From Pyrenophora tritici-repentis (lineage: Eukaryota > Ascomycota > Dothideomycetes > Pleosporales > Pleosporaceae), in the NCBI RefSeq assembly GCF_003171515.1, contig NC_089395.1:1860001-1924000 (forward strand): a stretch of DNA of 64,000 bases. The letters run 5' to 3'. Both the position numbers and the translations under genes were made by a program. The notes beneath the pieces were generated by a model. It searched no databases, was not told where the DNA came from, and was given only the letters and a program-made list of their open reading frames with translations. Shown here in pieces: positions 20,968-31,575 of this stretch (its first letter is position 1; each line of letters begins with the position of its first letter).

Positions 20968-23349
20968 CTAGTGCCAGTGCCATAGCTCGGTTGGTTCTGG
21001 TGTGTTTACATGAGTAGTAAGAAGCTGGCGAACATTTTCAAGCCCTAGCTGTCTCACAAACTCGGCGTGTTTCTGCCTTACGAGGGACTTTGTGAGTCCA
21101 TCTGCAGGCATCTCTGCTGTAGGGCACCACTCTACACAGAGCCTTCCTTCCTGTACCTCTTGTCTTACCCACATTTGATGGGTGTCTACATGTCTTAGCT
21201 TCGTGTGAAGCCGTTCGTCTTCTTTCTTAACGATCCCGACCGTCTGCTCGTTGTCGCAGTAGATCGTTGGTTGAATCTCCGGGTCGAACTTGATATGCTG
21301 GAAGACCTAGGTCCACCATTCCATCTCTCCTCCGGTTGCTGATAGAGCTATCAGCTCAGCCTCAGTTGTTGACTTCGTAACGGATCTCTGGCTATCAACT
21401 ACTGAGGCTAACGTTGTTTTAAAGCAGCCCTTCTTTCGACGGCTCTTGAACTCTTTCGCTGCTGCTGCTTTGAATTCCTGTCCAAAAGGGTGCTTCTCTA
21501 GGTCTTTCCATCTCTTTGGCGGAGGCGGAAGCTCATCCCTGTGTAGCCGTGATTTCTGTGGCTCTGTTTGCTGGAGTGCTTTGGCGAACGCAACAAAGTA
21601 CGTGCCGAGCGTCTTCCTCTGTCTTTTTCCCGTCAGAACGTTAGACTCACTAACCTGACCGCTAGTCTCCTCACGTCTTGGAGCGTTGTTCGTTCGTCGA
21701 TCTGGTGCCTCTGCTTCGACTGGCATCTGCTCCCAGCCTCGCGGCATCTCGACTGTTTCCAGCTCGTCTCTCTCGACTGCTTCCGGCTCGTCTCTCTCAA
21801 CTGCTTCCGGTTCGTCTCTCTCGACTGCTTCCGGTTCGTCTTTCTCGACTGCTTCCGGTTCGGGCTCGGGCTCGGGCTCAGGCCGAGTCGTCGGTCCTAG
21901 AGTGCTCTCAGGTGTTGACAACGCGTGAGACGTATCTTTGGCTTGCTCTGTTCGAGCGGCTTGCTCGGGCCAGCTTAGGCCACTCCAGTCTTCCTGCGCT
22001 GACTGCAGGAGCAATTCGATCTCCTGGTCGGTTTCCTCTACTGGTTCTGGAACGTCTAGTGTCGTCACCACCTCTCTCAGAATCTGTCGATCTGGGTAAA
22101 CAGGCTCAGTCCCATCACTAGACATAAAGGCGACGTCTCTCGTCCTAAGGACTCGTCCTAATGCTGGCATCCATCTCGTGAGCAGCGGTGGAGCTGACAG
22201 TCCTGTAGCTGCTGCAGTCTGCAGCACCGCATTAACGTGTGGCTTATTGCGCGCTGGCTGTCCATCGTCTATACTAATCATGGACGAGCTCTGGACCTCA
22301 GCCTGCGGCTTTGTCTTCTTCTTAAGCCCCCGCTCTGTTGCTCTTAGTGCATTGGCCATCGAATTCGACGTAGGACTGTCTCTAAGCTCTGTGAACTTAT
22401 CCTGAATTGCCTTGTCTGGCTTCCAGCCCTTTGTCCGAACTGACTGGTTAACGTACGGGCAGTTATCGAACTTGTGGTTTTCCCCATCAAGACACCTTGG
22501 TATCCATGGTCCTGAGCGTGTACGAGCTCCTTGGCTGTTGCCACTACTTGCTACCTCGAGAGTAGCAAAGGTTCCAAGTCCTGACGCGATTGGCCGTGTA
22601 CGTCGGTAGTACGATCTGAACTCCGCGATCAAATCCGCGATCAGCGGAAATTCTTCATCTTTCTGTTCCTTCTTAATAAGGTCCTGTAGCTGAGTAGCTG
22701 CCCAGCTATCGTCCAGGCCTCTAATCGACAGGATAAACTCTTCCTGCGCTCTGTTGCCAGTCGTCTCTGGCATCTTGGCCTCCGTGAGGAGTCGGGTGAT
22801 CGTCACCCACTCGTCAAACCATGTATCTAAGTTTGCGGTCTTTGGTCTCGTGCAGACTGCTGTGTACCGAGCTCTAAGTTGGTGGTTCCTCTCTCCAATC
22901 GATGGACAGAGGTGCTTCTTTAGCGTTCTCAGCTGGCTATAGGCGTCTGCGCAATCGAGGATTAGGTCTAGGTGTTTGACGTCAATTGTCTGCACGATCT
23001 CTAGGCTTAGGTTTCGGAGAGCCTTCTCCTTCGTGAGCCACCTAGCCTCGTCGCGATCGAATCGTCTAGCCCATGAGTTGTACGTGGCGAGCTCTGTCGC
23101 TGTCAAGTCTGGGATGTCGATCTGCTCGTCTGTAAGAGGATTTCGAAATCTCCTTACTTCGAGCTCTTTAGGTCTCTCGTCTTCTAGCATCTTCAGCCTC
23201 TCTGGCGAAAGATCTGGGTTAACGTACTCCCACAGACCATTCCGGTCTGCGGATATCTTCCTCGTGAACAGCCATTTCGACCAATCGTCTGGCTTTCGGA
23301 GGGTAACTGACGCTCTCGTCACCTGCATTTCGTGCTCTTGAGTTGCCAT
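20968..23349 (-). pseudogene. copia-2 gag with fused pol remnants and an in-frame stop
   Basis: The frame opens at ATG 23349 and runs to TAG at 21307-21309, then stays open in the same frame to 20968. The first 320 residues are a copia-type gag (WSKWLFTRKIS, LKKHLCPSIGERNHQLRARYTAV). The following 300 residues are low complexity with tandem (D/E)EPEAVER units. The final part joins an RT-entry segment (RWKDLEKHPFGQEFKAAAAKE) directly to RNase H (TKSTTEAELIALS). After the stop comes the RNase H end (DNEQTVG, RHVDTHQMW, TAEMPADGLTKSL). This is an internal deletion derivative: structural protein kept, enzymes removed. A zinc knuckle is not obvious. Confidence 0.85.
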
Positions 23350-23463
23350 AACTACCTAGCTAAATATGCTCCTAGTGTTGAGTGTCGTCGTATCGACAGC
23401 TTGTCTGTTAGCTGTATATCGGGTGAACGCAGCGATTTAATTAAAGGCTTCCGGGCTCATAAC

Positions 23464-23616
23464 TGTAACGGTGTGAGGAGAGGAGGAGGACTGCGTTGCA
23501 TTGTGTAGCTATGGAGGAACTGCAGCTATATAGGTGTGTGCGATGAGAAAGTGTGGTAGCGATGGCCGTACCCAACTCTCACCCAAGTCGGTCTTGGCAA
23601 GTCCCAAACCGTTACA
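23464..23616 (-). repeat. 5' LTR of copia-2
   Basis: Second 153-bp LTR, identical to 20782-20934. The primer-binding site lies at 23449-23463 on the minus strand. Confidence 0.93.
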
Positions 23617-25311
23617 GATATTCGCAACTGCACGCTAGTCAGTTGGGATAATACACAACACTTGAGGTGGCGACTTACTGTAAAATCAAATGAGATGGGT
23701 GAAATATCGACCGAGGTTGGAGTGCGACGGGCAATGCCTCATACCAGGCTTCCATTTTGGCTTGGATGTGTAGGGCCGCTCCCCATGGCATTTTCTTATT
23801 TGTTGCTGAACGGCCAAAACACATTATTCCAATCTCGTTCTGGATGACGCGCAGTTCACACAGTGCTTTCATGCCGTAGCCGAAGCCCATCGGAAAGGCG
23901 TGTTGGTCAGAATCGTAGCTAAGCGTTATCTCGCTATACCAATCCGGACTTTCGTCGACATCGGGAAGCGCAGAGGCTGGAATATCCAATAGACATGGTG
24001 GTTTGAAGTAGTAGTAGCCTTGCAAGCTGCGAAGAAATAAGCGTCAGTAGCGAAACAATTGTAGTAGAGCCCACACTTACGATAACCATGAAGCAAGAGC
24101 CCACGCGGTGAAAGCCTTTGCGTGCTCAAACTTATTGTCAGCTGTCCAAGGAGCGACAAAGAGACCCATCTTCTGTGCCATACTCAGCGCTTTGAGAGTG
24201 TATGCGAAACCGGGTTTGTCATGGCCGAAGTCGTTCATCGTGGCGTTGATGAGACAGCCAGCTTGGATCGTAGTGAGCGTTGGCTCCCTGTCCTCCAGTT
24301 CCCATAGCCTCTTCGCTTCAGCCAGGAAGCGATACGCCAAACTGTCCGGGTCCCAAAATCTGGTACGATTTGCAAATATTCGAGAACTGGCCTATATTGT
24401 ATTAGTAGACTCTCGTACGATACTTCAAGTCATACTCACTCACACATGCTTTTGCCAGGATAGCGTTCATCAAAAGAGGCGAGCAAAACTCCGAACCTTT
24501 CGACACCATGTCCTCCAGAAAGTAAACTTTGTGAAAGAAGAGATGTTTGGGATACTGATGAACTAAATATCCATCTAAGAGGAGTCCTAGAAGGTGATCG
24601 TTGGAACACACATTGGTCCAACTTGAAATGCGCGCGACATCTAGCGAAGATTCGATTGTCTTGGCTGCGAGAATAGGCTTCGCATAATTGCTTTGCCGAA
24701 GAACAGAGGGGTGTTCAGGACTACGATTTCCTTGACTGTATGCATCTATCGCTTCATATATCCGTGATTGAAAGTATATGCTTTCGCGGAGCCTTGGTGG
24801 TATGCTATCGATGTATGGAAAGTGGAAGCGCGAGGAAGCCTCAGGTACGTTCGACAGCTCCATAATCAGACTGCCCTCTTGAACAATCTGGACAATGGCC
24901 TCTGCGTTAGCCCCTGTTCGTATTCGATTGAAGATATCGGCGGCATCTTTCCCAGGCATGTTTTGCAACATGTCAAAAAGTTCTTCTTGTGCCGTTCGTT
25001 TGTCTTTGAGTTGTTGGTATTTACGCTTGAATTGACGTGACTCGGTCTCGCTATGTCGGCATTCGGAATCTCGTACGACGCATGCAGTACATTTTGGCTT
25101 AACGTTATCGCACTGGTCAAGATCAGAAGGAGAGCAACACCAGTTTAGGGAAAGAGGTACTTGCTTTTGACTTGCGAATTCGGCAAGCGTCACATGCATT
25201 TACTCGGGCAGGCTTATGTTTTTCTGTCGTCTCTCTACGTATTCCCCCAGCTGGAGCGGGCAAAAGTGAGCGCAATGGTGGGGGAGGTGATCGTCCGTGT
25301 TCTTGCTCCAT

Positions 25312-27082
25312 GCCTCGTCGAAGCAATGACGTCTGCCGTATAATCTCAGCCTTGGGGAGTGCTGATTTCTAGTCAGTGTATGACGCCTCATGAGGGTGTA
25401 CAGATCGTTTATATAACAAATCCACGAGGGTAGGTCTGTAGTATGCGGCAGCTGTGAAGCAGGCTCGAACAGGAATTCCGTAACGAGGAATCGTGGCGGC
25501 AGCTCGGGAATACCATTCCGTAAGCCAATCAGTAACATTCGCGAGATCTCGATCCCCAGCAGTTTTCACGTGCCTACGTACTAGCGTAATCTGGGATGTA
25601 CTTTGGTCAAAAGATTCAACATCCTGACATCTCACTTCACAAATTATTTCCCTTCATATTTCACTGAATAGCCCTGTTCTTCCATGTCTTTCCACCACTA
25701 TTCATGGTGTTTGTTCAATACAATTAGCGACCACCCAGCTTTCATAGTAGCCTGTTTAGATCATCAGCCGCAGTTCAAGATCTCAGATGGTGCCTAGACC
25801 GCGCAGGAAATCGCCCGATCCGCCTTGCGGCCCTCGCCACGCCATGCCGATTTCTTTGTAGATGCCGCTGATGCCGATGGCCAGAACCGATGTGTAGTGG
25901 GGACTTTTACGACCGGAAAGTGCCCGAACAAATTGTAGTATCAAATTCAAGGTTCACGTATAAAATACAAGCTGACAAGAAGTGGGACTCAGATATATAT
26001 AGTTCTGTTGCGCTTGGGTATTGGCCAACACTGCCAAATACTGCCAGAAAAGCGTGGGGGCACAGCGCAATCGTCCCAGGTTTCCTCCGCGGCATGTCAC
26101 CATCCCCACACAATACATGACACCAAGCCTGATTCTAGCCGATTTTCTGCGGAAGAGACTTTCGATGCGTCCGCCACAAGCTCTATGCTTTCAATGAAGG
26201 CCACCTGCTCAGCTTAGTCTAGCGCTCTGTTTTTTGTACACGAGCATGTTTTCCAAAAGAGTGAGACCTCGCCGCACCATCATGGCACAAACGTATGCGT
26301 TTGGTACCGAACAATCCTTGAGGACGGTGATGATCACCAAGGGAACTTGTCCAATTCGTTTCCGCGATATTACATCTCACATGTGTATCAAGTCCTTGGG
26401 TTCTGTGTTTTCGTGGTAGAATTGTCACTGGCTGTTCACCCCAATCAGAGCCCTTCCGGGAATACCTAATTCCCGTCCGGTGGTTCGATATCGCTATGAT
26501 CAAGCTGGCTACTGGCCACGAACATGGAGACTGATTTCGGGTGGTCCGAAAGGACTCGGACTGGAACTTCTAGCTAGCCCTCTAGTTCAGACGACGGGAT
26601 CAATTCTGTTGACCCCCAAAATACGAGAAACGTAATAGCGCGCCAACCTTCGTGGCAACAGCACTATGCTCCTTAACTACGTGAATGTTACTGTGCCTAG
26701 GGCACAGTTTTCAAGTTAATTATGCCGTAGAAATGACTGTTAAGTATTTGTATATGCTGTATTTAAATACATAACATAGTTATCCATAGCAGCGCATACT
26801 AAAGCGATTTAGCATGGACTTGAGTCACAGGTGTCTAAAAGAACTTTTGCAGCCGAGTTGACTAAATGCAAGCCCACGAGCATTCTTTGAGGTATATACG
26901 TCGCCACTGTCTTTTATATCAACAAATCTACACGAACAGCGAAGGTTGGCGTCAATGACAGAACGTTGCCATGGAGTATCACTAGCGCTGACCGTCGTTC
27001 GATCGGCGCGCTACCTATGTACAATCATACCGACGCCATCAAGGCCCGATGAGTTTAGTCACCAACTTCGCAACTAAAAAGA
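25312..27082. other. Long intergenic stretch
   Basis: Upstream of the transcription factor and beyond. The many short frames on both strands (for example 25369-25635, 25890-26120, 26219-26503) have no coding signature. The part from about 26690 to 26830 is AT-rich. No tRNA, repeat or known gene was recognised. Confidence 0.4.
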
Positions 27083-27255
27083 CTACGTCTGTCGGATCGT
27101 GAGTATCGGTAGAGACATTGGCTGCTGGACACTTCGGCCCGACTTCGGCCCACCTTGCGCAGAGCTTAGGTATACCTTCGTAGCAGCTATGTTCGTAATC
27201 AATCACCATCACCGAACAGAATGCATTCCTAGTTATCGTTATTTCCTTTCAGCAC
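27083..27255 (-). repeat. Dispersed repeat of about 165 bp, copy 1
   Basis: From GTCTGTCGGATCGTGAGTATC to GTTATCGTTATTTCC it matches 37264-37432 in inverse orientation, with a few substitutions and a small indel near GATTGATT. The minus-strand frame 27561-27229 ends inside it and is not taken as a gene. Confidence 0.8.
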
Positions 27256-28221
27256 TAGTGCTATAGACCTTCCAACAACGTCCAAGCAAATACGTTCCCC
27301 CGTTTTTACTCCGGCATCAAGCGACATGCCGAGCTCTGCAAGAAGTCTGAAAACATTGATTGCTACCCAGGACATTTGCGCAGACAGTGTACTTCGATCA
27401 GACAGTTTACCAGTCTTTTGCCGCATTGCTCTGATAGTATCGCCAATATTTCCCGATCTATTCGTATGCCGCCTGCGGTAGAGAGCGACCGCGAGTCGAG
27501 AAGGGTAGCTCAAGCGACGGGAGAAGAGCAAAGTTGGAGGTAAAGAAACGATTAGCATCACTGAGAGCCACTGCGCGCCATGAGCGACTCAAGCTTTGAG
27601 GCGATCAAGCTCTATTTCTAGACTCAAGGCGCGAATGAAGTGGAGATGCCAAAAGCTCGAGATCGAAGTGGTGGGGGGCTCCCAGGGATATTACCGCCGT
27701 CAAAAGATGTTATCCCCGGCAAACCCCCGCCAACGCGCCGTGCCGCCAAAACTTTGTTCGAAACCGCCACCATCTGCTACTCGCGCCTCTACTTCTATGT
27801 TGTCTTACCAATGAGGGCGTTCTAGACCACAAGGCCTACTTTTTGTGCTTTTTTCTCGACACTTCTCGATACAGGAACACGATGTCACAACCTCAGTGTG
27901 CCAGCGCTGCGCATCCCATACAGCAAAGATCATCACGCCGGTCGCGCTATCGCACAGCCTCTAACCTCGCCGACTCATCGTAGTAGCAAACGTTCCGATT
28001 TGACGATGAGACTCACTCCCTGGCTTCTTGCCCTAGCATATCGGGCTATGCATCCTGGTAGCTGAGAACGTTGAAATGATGGATGGCCTTAATCTCCACA
28101 CTGGACCGCAGCAATTCACCGACAGATCAAACGCTCATAATGTCGCGACTTGCCGTGCGCGCGTCTACTGGATCATCTTCTCCAAGTTCCAACTGAAGGA
28201 GTACCATCTGTACCGTCCAAT
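27256..28221. other. Intergenic, upstream of the 28222 gene
   Basis: No gene or repeat was recognised. The first 300 bp are covered by a weak minus-strand frame with no known domain. Confidence 0.4.
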
Positions 28222-29220
28222 ATGCTTGGGACGATGCTTCCGATTGCATGCTTGCTCTTTCTCAGCGCGTTACCGGTCCACGCTGCTTTCTCGGACTTCT
28301 ATTTTGCAGGCAACAACGGAAGTTCAAGCGAAAGGAGAACGTGTCCCGGCTCCTCTTTTGCCTGTGAACCTCCCAATGTTTGTGCCTACGACGACCGCTT
28401 AACAAAATGGTATTGCTGCGACGCAGGTGCTGCCGATGCAGTCTGCTGGGGACCCAATGTCGCCTGTGATGGGGGAGATAGACGTACACCCTCTGGTAGT
28501 CAACAGGTCTGCTCGTCTGGATCGAATGCTTTCTGTTGTTTGAAGTCGAGGTGAGCAGCTTAGGTCCATGTTGAATTGACATTGTTATGAATACGGCTAA
28601 CCTCGACAAGTGAGATCTGTACAGAGAGAGCAAACCAGGTCAATATTTGCTGGAGCACTCTCAAGGATCCAGTCGCCCTTCTCAATGCGACGGTAGTGAA
28701 CGAAACAGCGCAATCGCTCATATCCGCCCGCCCGTCTGCCGCTAAATATCCCATTAGCTTATCGGATCTACAAGCATTGTCCTCGACCACGGCGACTCCC
28801 TCCTCCGCAACTCCAAGTCCTTCCGGGAACCCTCCCTCCTCTTCCGTTGCGCCGCCCGTGTCAGCCGCAGCAACCGCTTCCTCTCCTTCCTCGCCCACAT
28901 CTACAGCCCAGAACAATGGCGGTTCAGGTCTCTCAAGTGGCGCAATAGGCGGCATCGTTGGTGGAGTTATTGGCGGGCTGGCATTAGTTGGTATTGCTGG
29001 ACTTCTGCTATGGCGGAGAAAGCGAAACAGCAAGAGCAACCCATATGAGCCGGCTAATGCGCACTCTCCAACACCATACTCAGCAAACCATGCGGTGGAG
29101 ATGGACGCGAATCAGACCTACTTAAACGCGCCGGCAACGGAGAAATATGGACAGGAAGTTGGACCCATGGTTGAAGTACCTGCGGATCGGGCTCCAGCTG
29201 AATTAGGTCCAAGACAATAA
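28222..29220 (+). CDS. Cysteine-rich single-pass membrane protein, unknown function
   Basis: Two exons, 28222-28550 and 28611-29220, joined over a 60-nt intron (GTGAGC, branch GGCTAACC, ACAAG) in phase; 312 residues. A signal peptide is clear (MLGTMLPIACLLFLSALPVHA). An ectodomain of about 100 residues has 10 or more cysteines, including CC pairs (WYCC, FCC). A Ser/Pro/Ala stalk follows, then a Gly-rich transmembrane helix at about 220-244 (GAIGGIVGGVIGGLALVGIAGLLLW) and a basic anchor RRKRN. The tail of about 65 residues contains several YxxP-like tyrosines. It shares architecture with 7078-7914. In fungi such proteins are common and mostly uncharacterised; a surface-sensing role is an inference. 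Confidence 0.85.
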
Positions 29221-29976
29221 TACAACGACTAGTATGAAAGGGATGAATTGGAGCTCGTGATGTTGACGGAATAAGTGAACTATACCTCTTTCTCAAATTC
29301 TTGTTAGTGCAATAATAGGCTTTTGATCATTTACCTTGCAACTCTCTGCGAATCTCACTGCACTCTCCTCGCAAAACACACGCTCTGTCGAATAAGAATT
29401 TGTAAGGGGCTAGACCCCAGCGGCTGTATCGATGACGATACACAGATGACTGATCAAGAGATGCCTTGTAACAGAGTGGATTTGACAAAGAGCTACAAAA
29501 GGATGCTAGCTGTACATAAATACAGGAGCGGACCGAAGATGGGCCGAAGTAGAATTAGATGGATGATGACAGAAACCTATAGATGTATCTCGAAGGAATC
29601 GCATGACGACAGCTACGCACACAGCGTAGCGCATGTAATAGGCTCAGCCTGTTACAGAATTGCGCCCACATGTATACACATACAACCTCTGTCACTCTAC
29701 CCGGCCACTTGCCCAATGTACCCGACGACGAATTGCGATTATAAACTTTGTCTGACGTCCAGCGTCGTGCGGCGCTAAGGAGCTACCTATTCCACCTTGG
29801 ACTAAGCTTACATTCATGATTACAATTAGGCTGGGGTTACTTGCCACTTTCATTACCAACTGTCTGGTTATTAAACAATTGTGTTCTAGAAGCAGATACA
29901 TGATTTCAATTACTTGTGTTTCTTCAATTTACTTCTGATCGTGTCGTTTCTCACAGTATTTGAGTACTCTGTGCCA
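29221..29976. other. Intergenic
   Basis: A plus-strand frame at 29323-29778 has no recognisable content. No repeat is seen before the MITE at 29977. Confidence 0.4.
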
Positions 29977-30104
29977 CAGACTCCGCAACAATCAATCGGA
30001 TCGGCATGATTGATTCCTATCTAGGTTAAAGGCTGCCTAATGAAGTAATTCTTTAACCTATATAGGAATCAATCATGTCAATCGATTGATTGTTGCGGAG
30101 TCTG
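29977..30104. mobile_element. Palindromic hAT-type MITE, copy 1
   Basis: 128 bp starting CAGACTCCGCAACAATCAAT and ending with its inverse, flanked by the 8-bp duplication CTGTGCCA (29969-29976 and 30105-30112). The arms continue inward (GATTGATTCCTAT/ATAGGAATCAATC, GGTTAAAG/CTTTAACC) with a loop of only about 18 bases, so almost the whole element is one hairpin. It is identical to 45885-46012 in the same orientation. CAG...CTG tips plus an 8-bp duplication are the hallmark of hAT elements. Confidence 0.93.
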
Positions 30105-30112
30105 CTGTGCCA

Positions 30113-31575
30113 GAGCAGCCGGGAGAATAATTGTGTTGCGGGCATTGGTAGTCTCTAGAGAAGGCCAGGATATACAGGGAAACTATCTGTATTCCATTTG
30201 ACCGCCGCTAGAAGCGAAATACAGTGAGAAGGATGTGTGTGCAAGGTCTGCTTGATGAGATTTTCAAGAGTGATATGTAACTCAAAATCATTGGCAGCAA
30301 TGAACGAGGAGAGGACATTGATATTCTACAAATACAATCCATTCGAAATGTAAGCTACTTCACGTTTCCCCTCTCGATTATCGTGGCAGCCACGTGCCCG
30401 TGATATCAGTCCTTCGATATCCAGCACAGACACCAGATGCCACTCAACAAGTCGATAAGCAAAGAAGCAAAATTGACGAAAGACAGCCAATGCAACAAGC
30501 TACTAACAAAGACCTCGGGAAGTAATTCTCCCAACCACAGCAAAGACATCCAGAAGCAACAAGAGCAACCAATGATGCCATACAAACAAGGCGCTAGTCC
30601 ACATACGGTGGCGCTTGGCCCTGAACCCCATTGGTCGAGAAAGCCACAGCAACGCTCAGCCGGCACGCAAGTTCCGAGCAGATTATCCAGATGTCTTGGA
30701 TGCTCAAAAAAGGACAAAAACACATCAGAAAGTGCGTATACATCAAGCTTTCTCCCCCTTCTTATTCCGCATCATAAACCTGCCTTCCCCACACCCTTCC
30801 GCCGTCATGACATACCGTTGCGCGCGCGGGGCGGAGCGCAGCCCTAAACGCTATGACTCCCAAATCCGCCCCCTGGCCACACCACACGGGCCCTCCTCTC
30901 CCCAACCGCTTCAACAACGCAGTCCGCATCCGCCGCCCACTTCGCTTTTACTTGATCTGAATCTTCCAAGCGTTTGAGAAGAAGTTTCTGATACAAAGTG
31001 TATGAATATTGCAATCTTCCGCAGCCTGGATTCCAGAGCCGCCCGGATAGGGGCGGGGAAGGGGGGAAAGTGGCAGGGACAGCGGAAAACCGGCACGGCT
31101 AGGACGGCAACGACAAGCTTGGCGGTTCCACTGCGGCGCTCTTGGCGTGTTTCGGGTCCGTGATGCACCGATGATGGACACGTGGGTGAATTGGAAGATG
31201 ATTGCGGGGCGCCTGGAGAAAAGAGACGTGTTTGAGAATGGAAGAGTAGATGGAAGGTGAGTCGTCGCGTGGATGGTAAGGTCTGATCCCAGAGAGAGTT
31301 TGTGTTGACAGGCGTTGAAATGGGGCATGTTGAATTGATCAGGCGTGCTGGAAATTACGCACATTGCTAACGTCGGTCTATGTTCTACATAACTAAAGGA
31401 ATGACTATGGGAGAGTTTCGATAACAGGAAGTAAGCCTTTCGTATGGTAAATGGCTAATAATGAGCAGTGAGCGACTATCGTTACCCGGCTACTGTTCGA
31501 CAGATGTGTTGCGCAAACACTGGAGACCACCGACATACAAACCCCTTCTGGGCTTTTTCTCTGGCCTCCATCTTA
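30113..31575. other. Intergenic, 3' of the antiporter gene
   Basis: Overlapping frames around 30437-30977 on both strands look accidental. A C-rich, promoter-like stretch runs from about 30770 to 30930. No gene was recognised. Confidence 0.4.

Larger units (their letters stand above)
20782..23616 (-). mobile_element. Non-autonomous copia element (copia-2), gag only
   Basis: This 2835-bp element has two 153-bp LTRs that look identical (TGTAACGG...CCGTTACA) and the 5-bp duplication GATAT (20777-20781, 23617-23621). It lies on the minus strand. The 5' LTR (23464-23616) is followed by the half-tRNA(iMet) primer site GTTATGAGCCCGG, and a purine tract GGGGGGGAG precedes the 3' LTR. It keeps a long gag and short pieces from the integrase/RT junction and the end of RNase H. 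Protease, integrase core and RT active site are gone. It interrupts the last exon of the Zn2Cys6 gene. Identical LTRs mean a recent jump using pol from another element. Confidence 0.93.
20202..25311 (-). pseudogene. Zn2Cys6 transcription factor split by a copia element
   Basis: Minus-strand exons are 25311-25165, 25112-24444, 24391-24081, 24026-23679 and 23627-23617 continuing at 20776-20202. Introns are 25113-25164 (GC-AG, 52 nt), 24392-24443 (branch CTACTAAT), 24027-24080 and 23628-23678. Without the copia element and one duplication copy the lengths total 2061 nt, or 686 residues, all phases agreeing. Residues about 42-70 are a binuclear zinc cluster (CDAC, RIRKSKC, then C..C......C), preceded by a Pro-rich start and followed by a basic, probably coiled linker (RQFKRKYQQLKDKR). 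The rest matches a fungal-specific transcription factor middle homology region (LAYRFLAEAKRLWELE, ATMNDFGHDKPGFAYTLKALSMA). Such proteins bind CGG-type sites in the nucleus. The insertion removes the last 195 or so residues, so function is probably lost. Confidence 0.88.

Noticed and set aside
21446..22121. Plus-strand frames opposite copia-2 gag
   Set aside because: They are antisense to the acidic repeat and gag regions and give Ser/Leu-rich strings without domains.
30437..30977. Overlapping frames on both strands
   Set aside because: No splice signals, motifs or consistent composition; likely chance in C-rich DNA.
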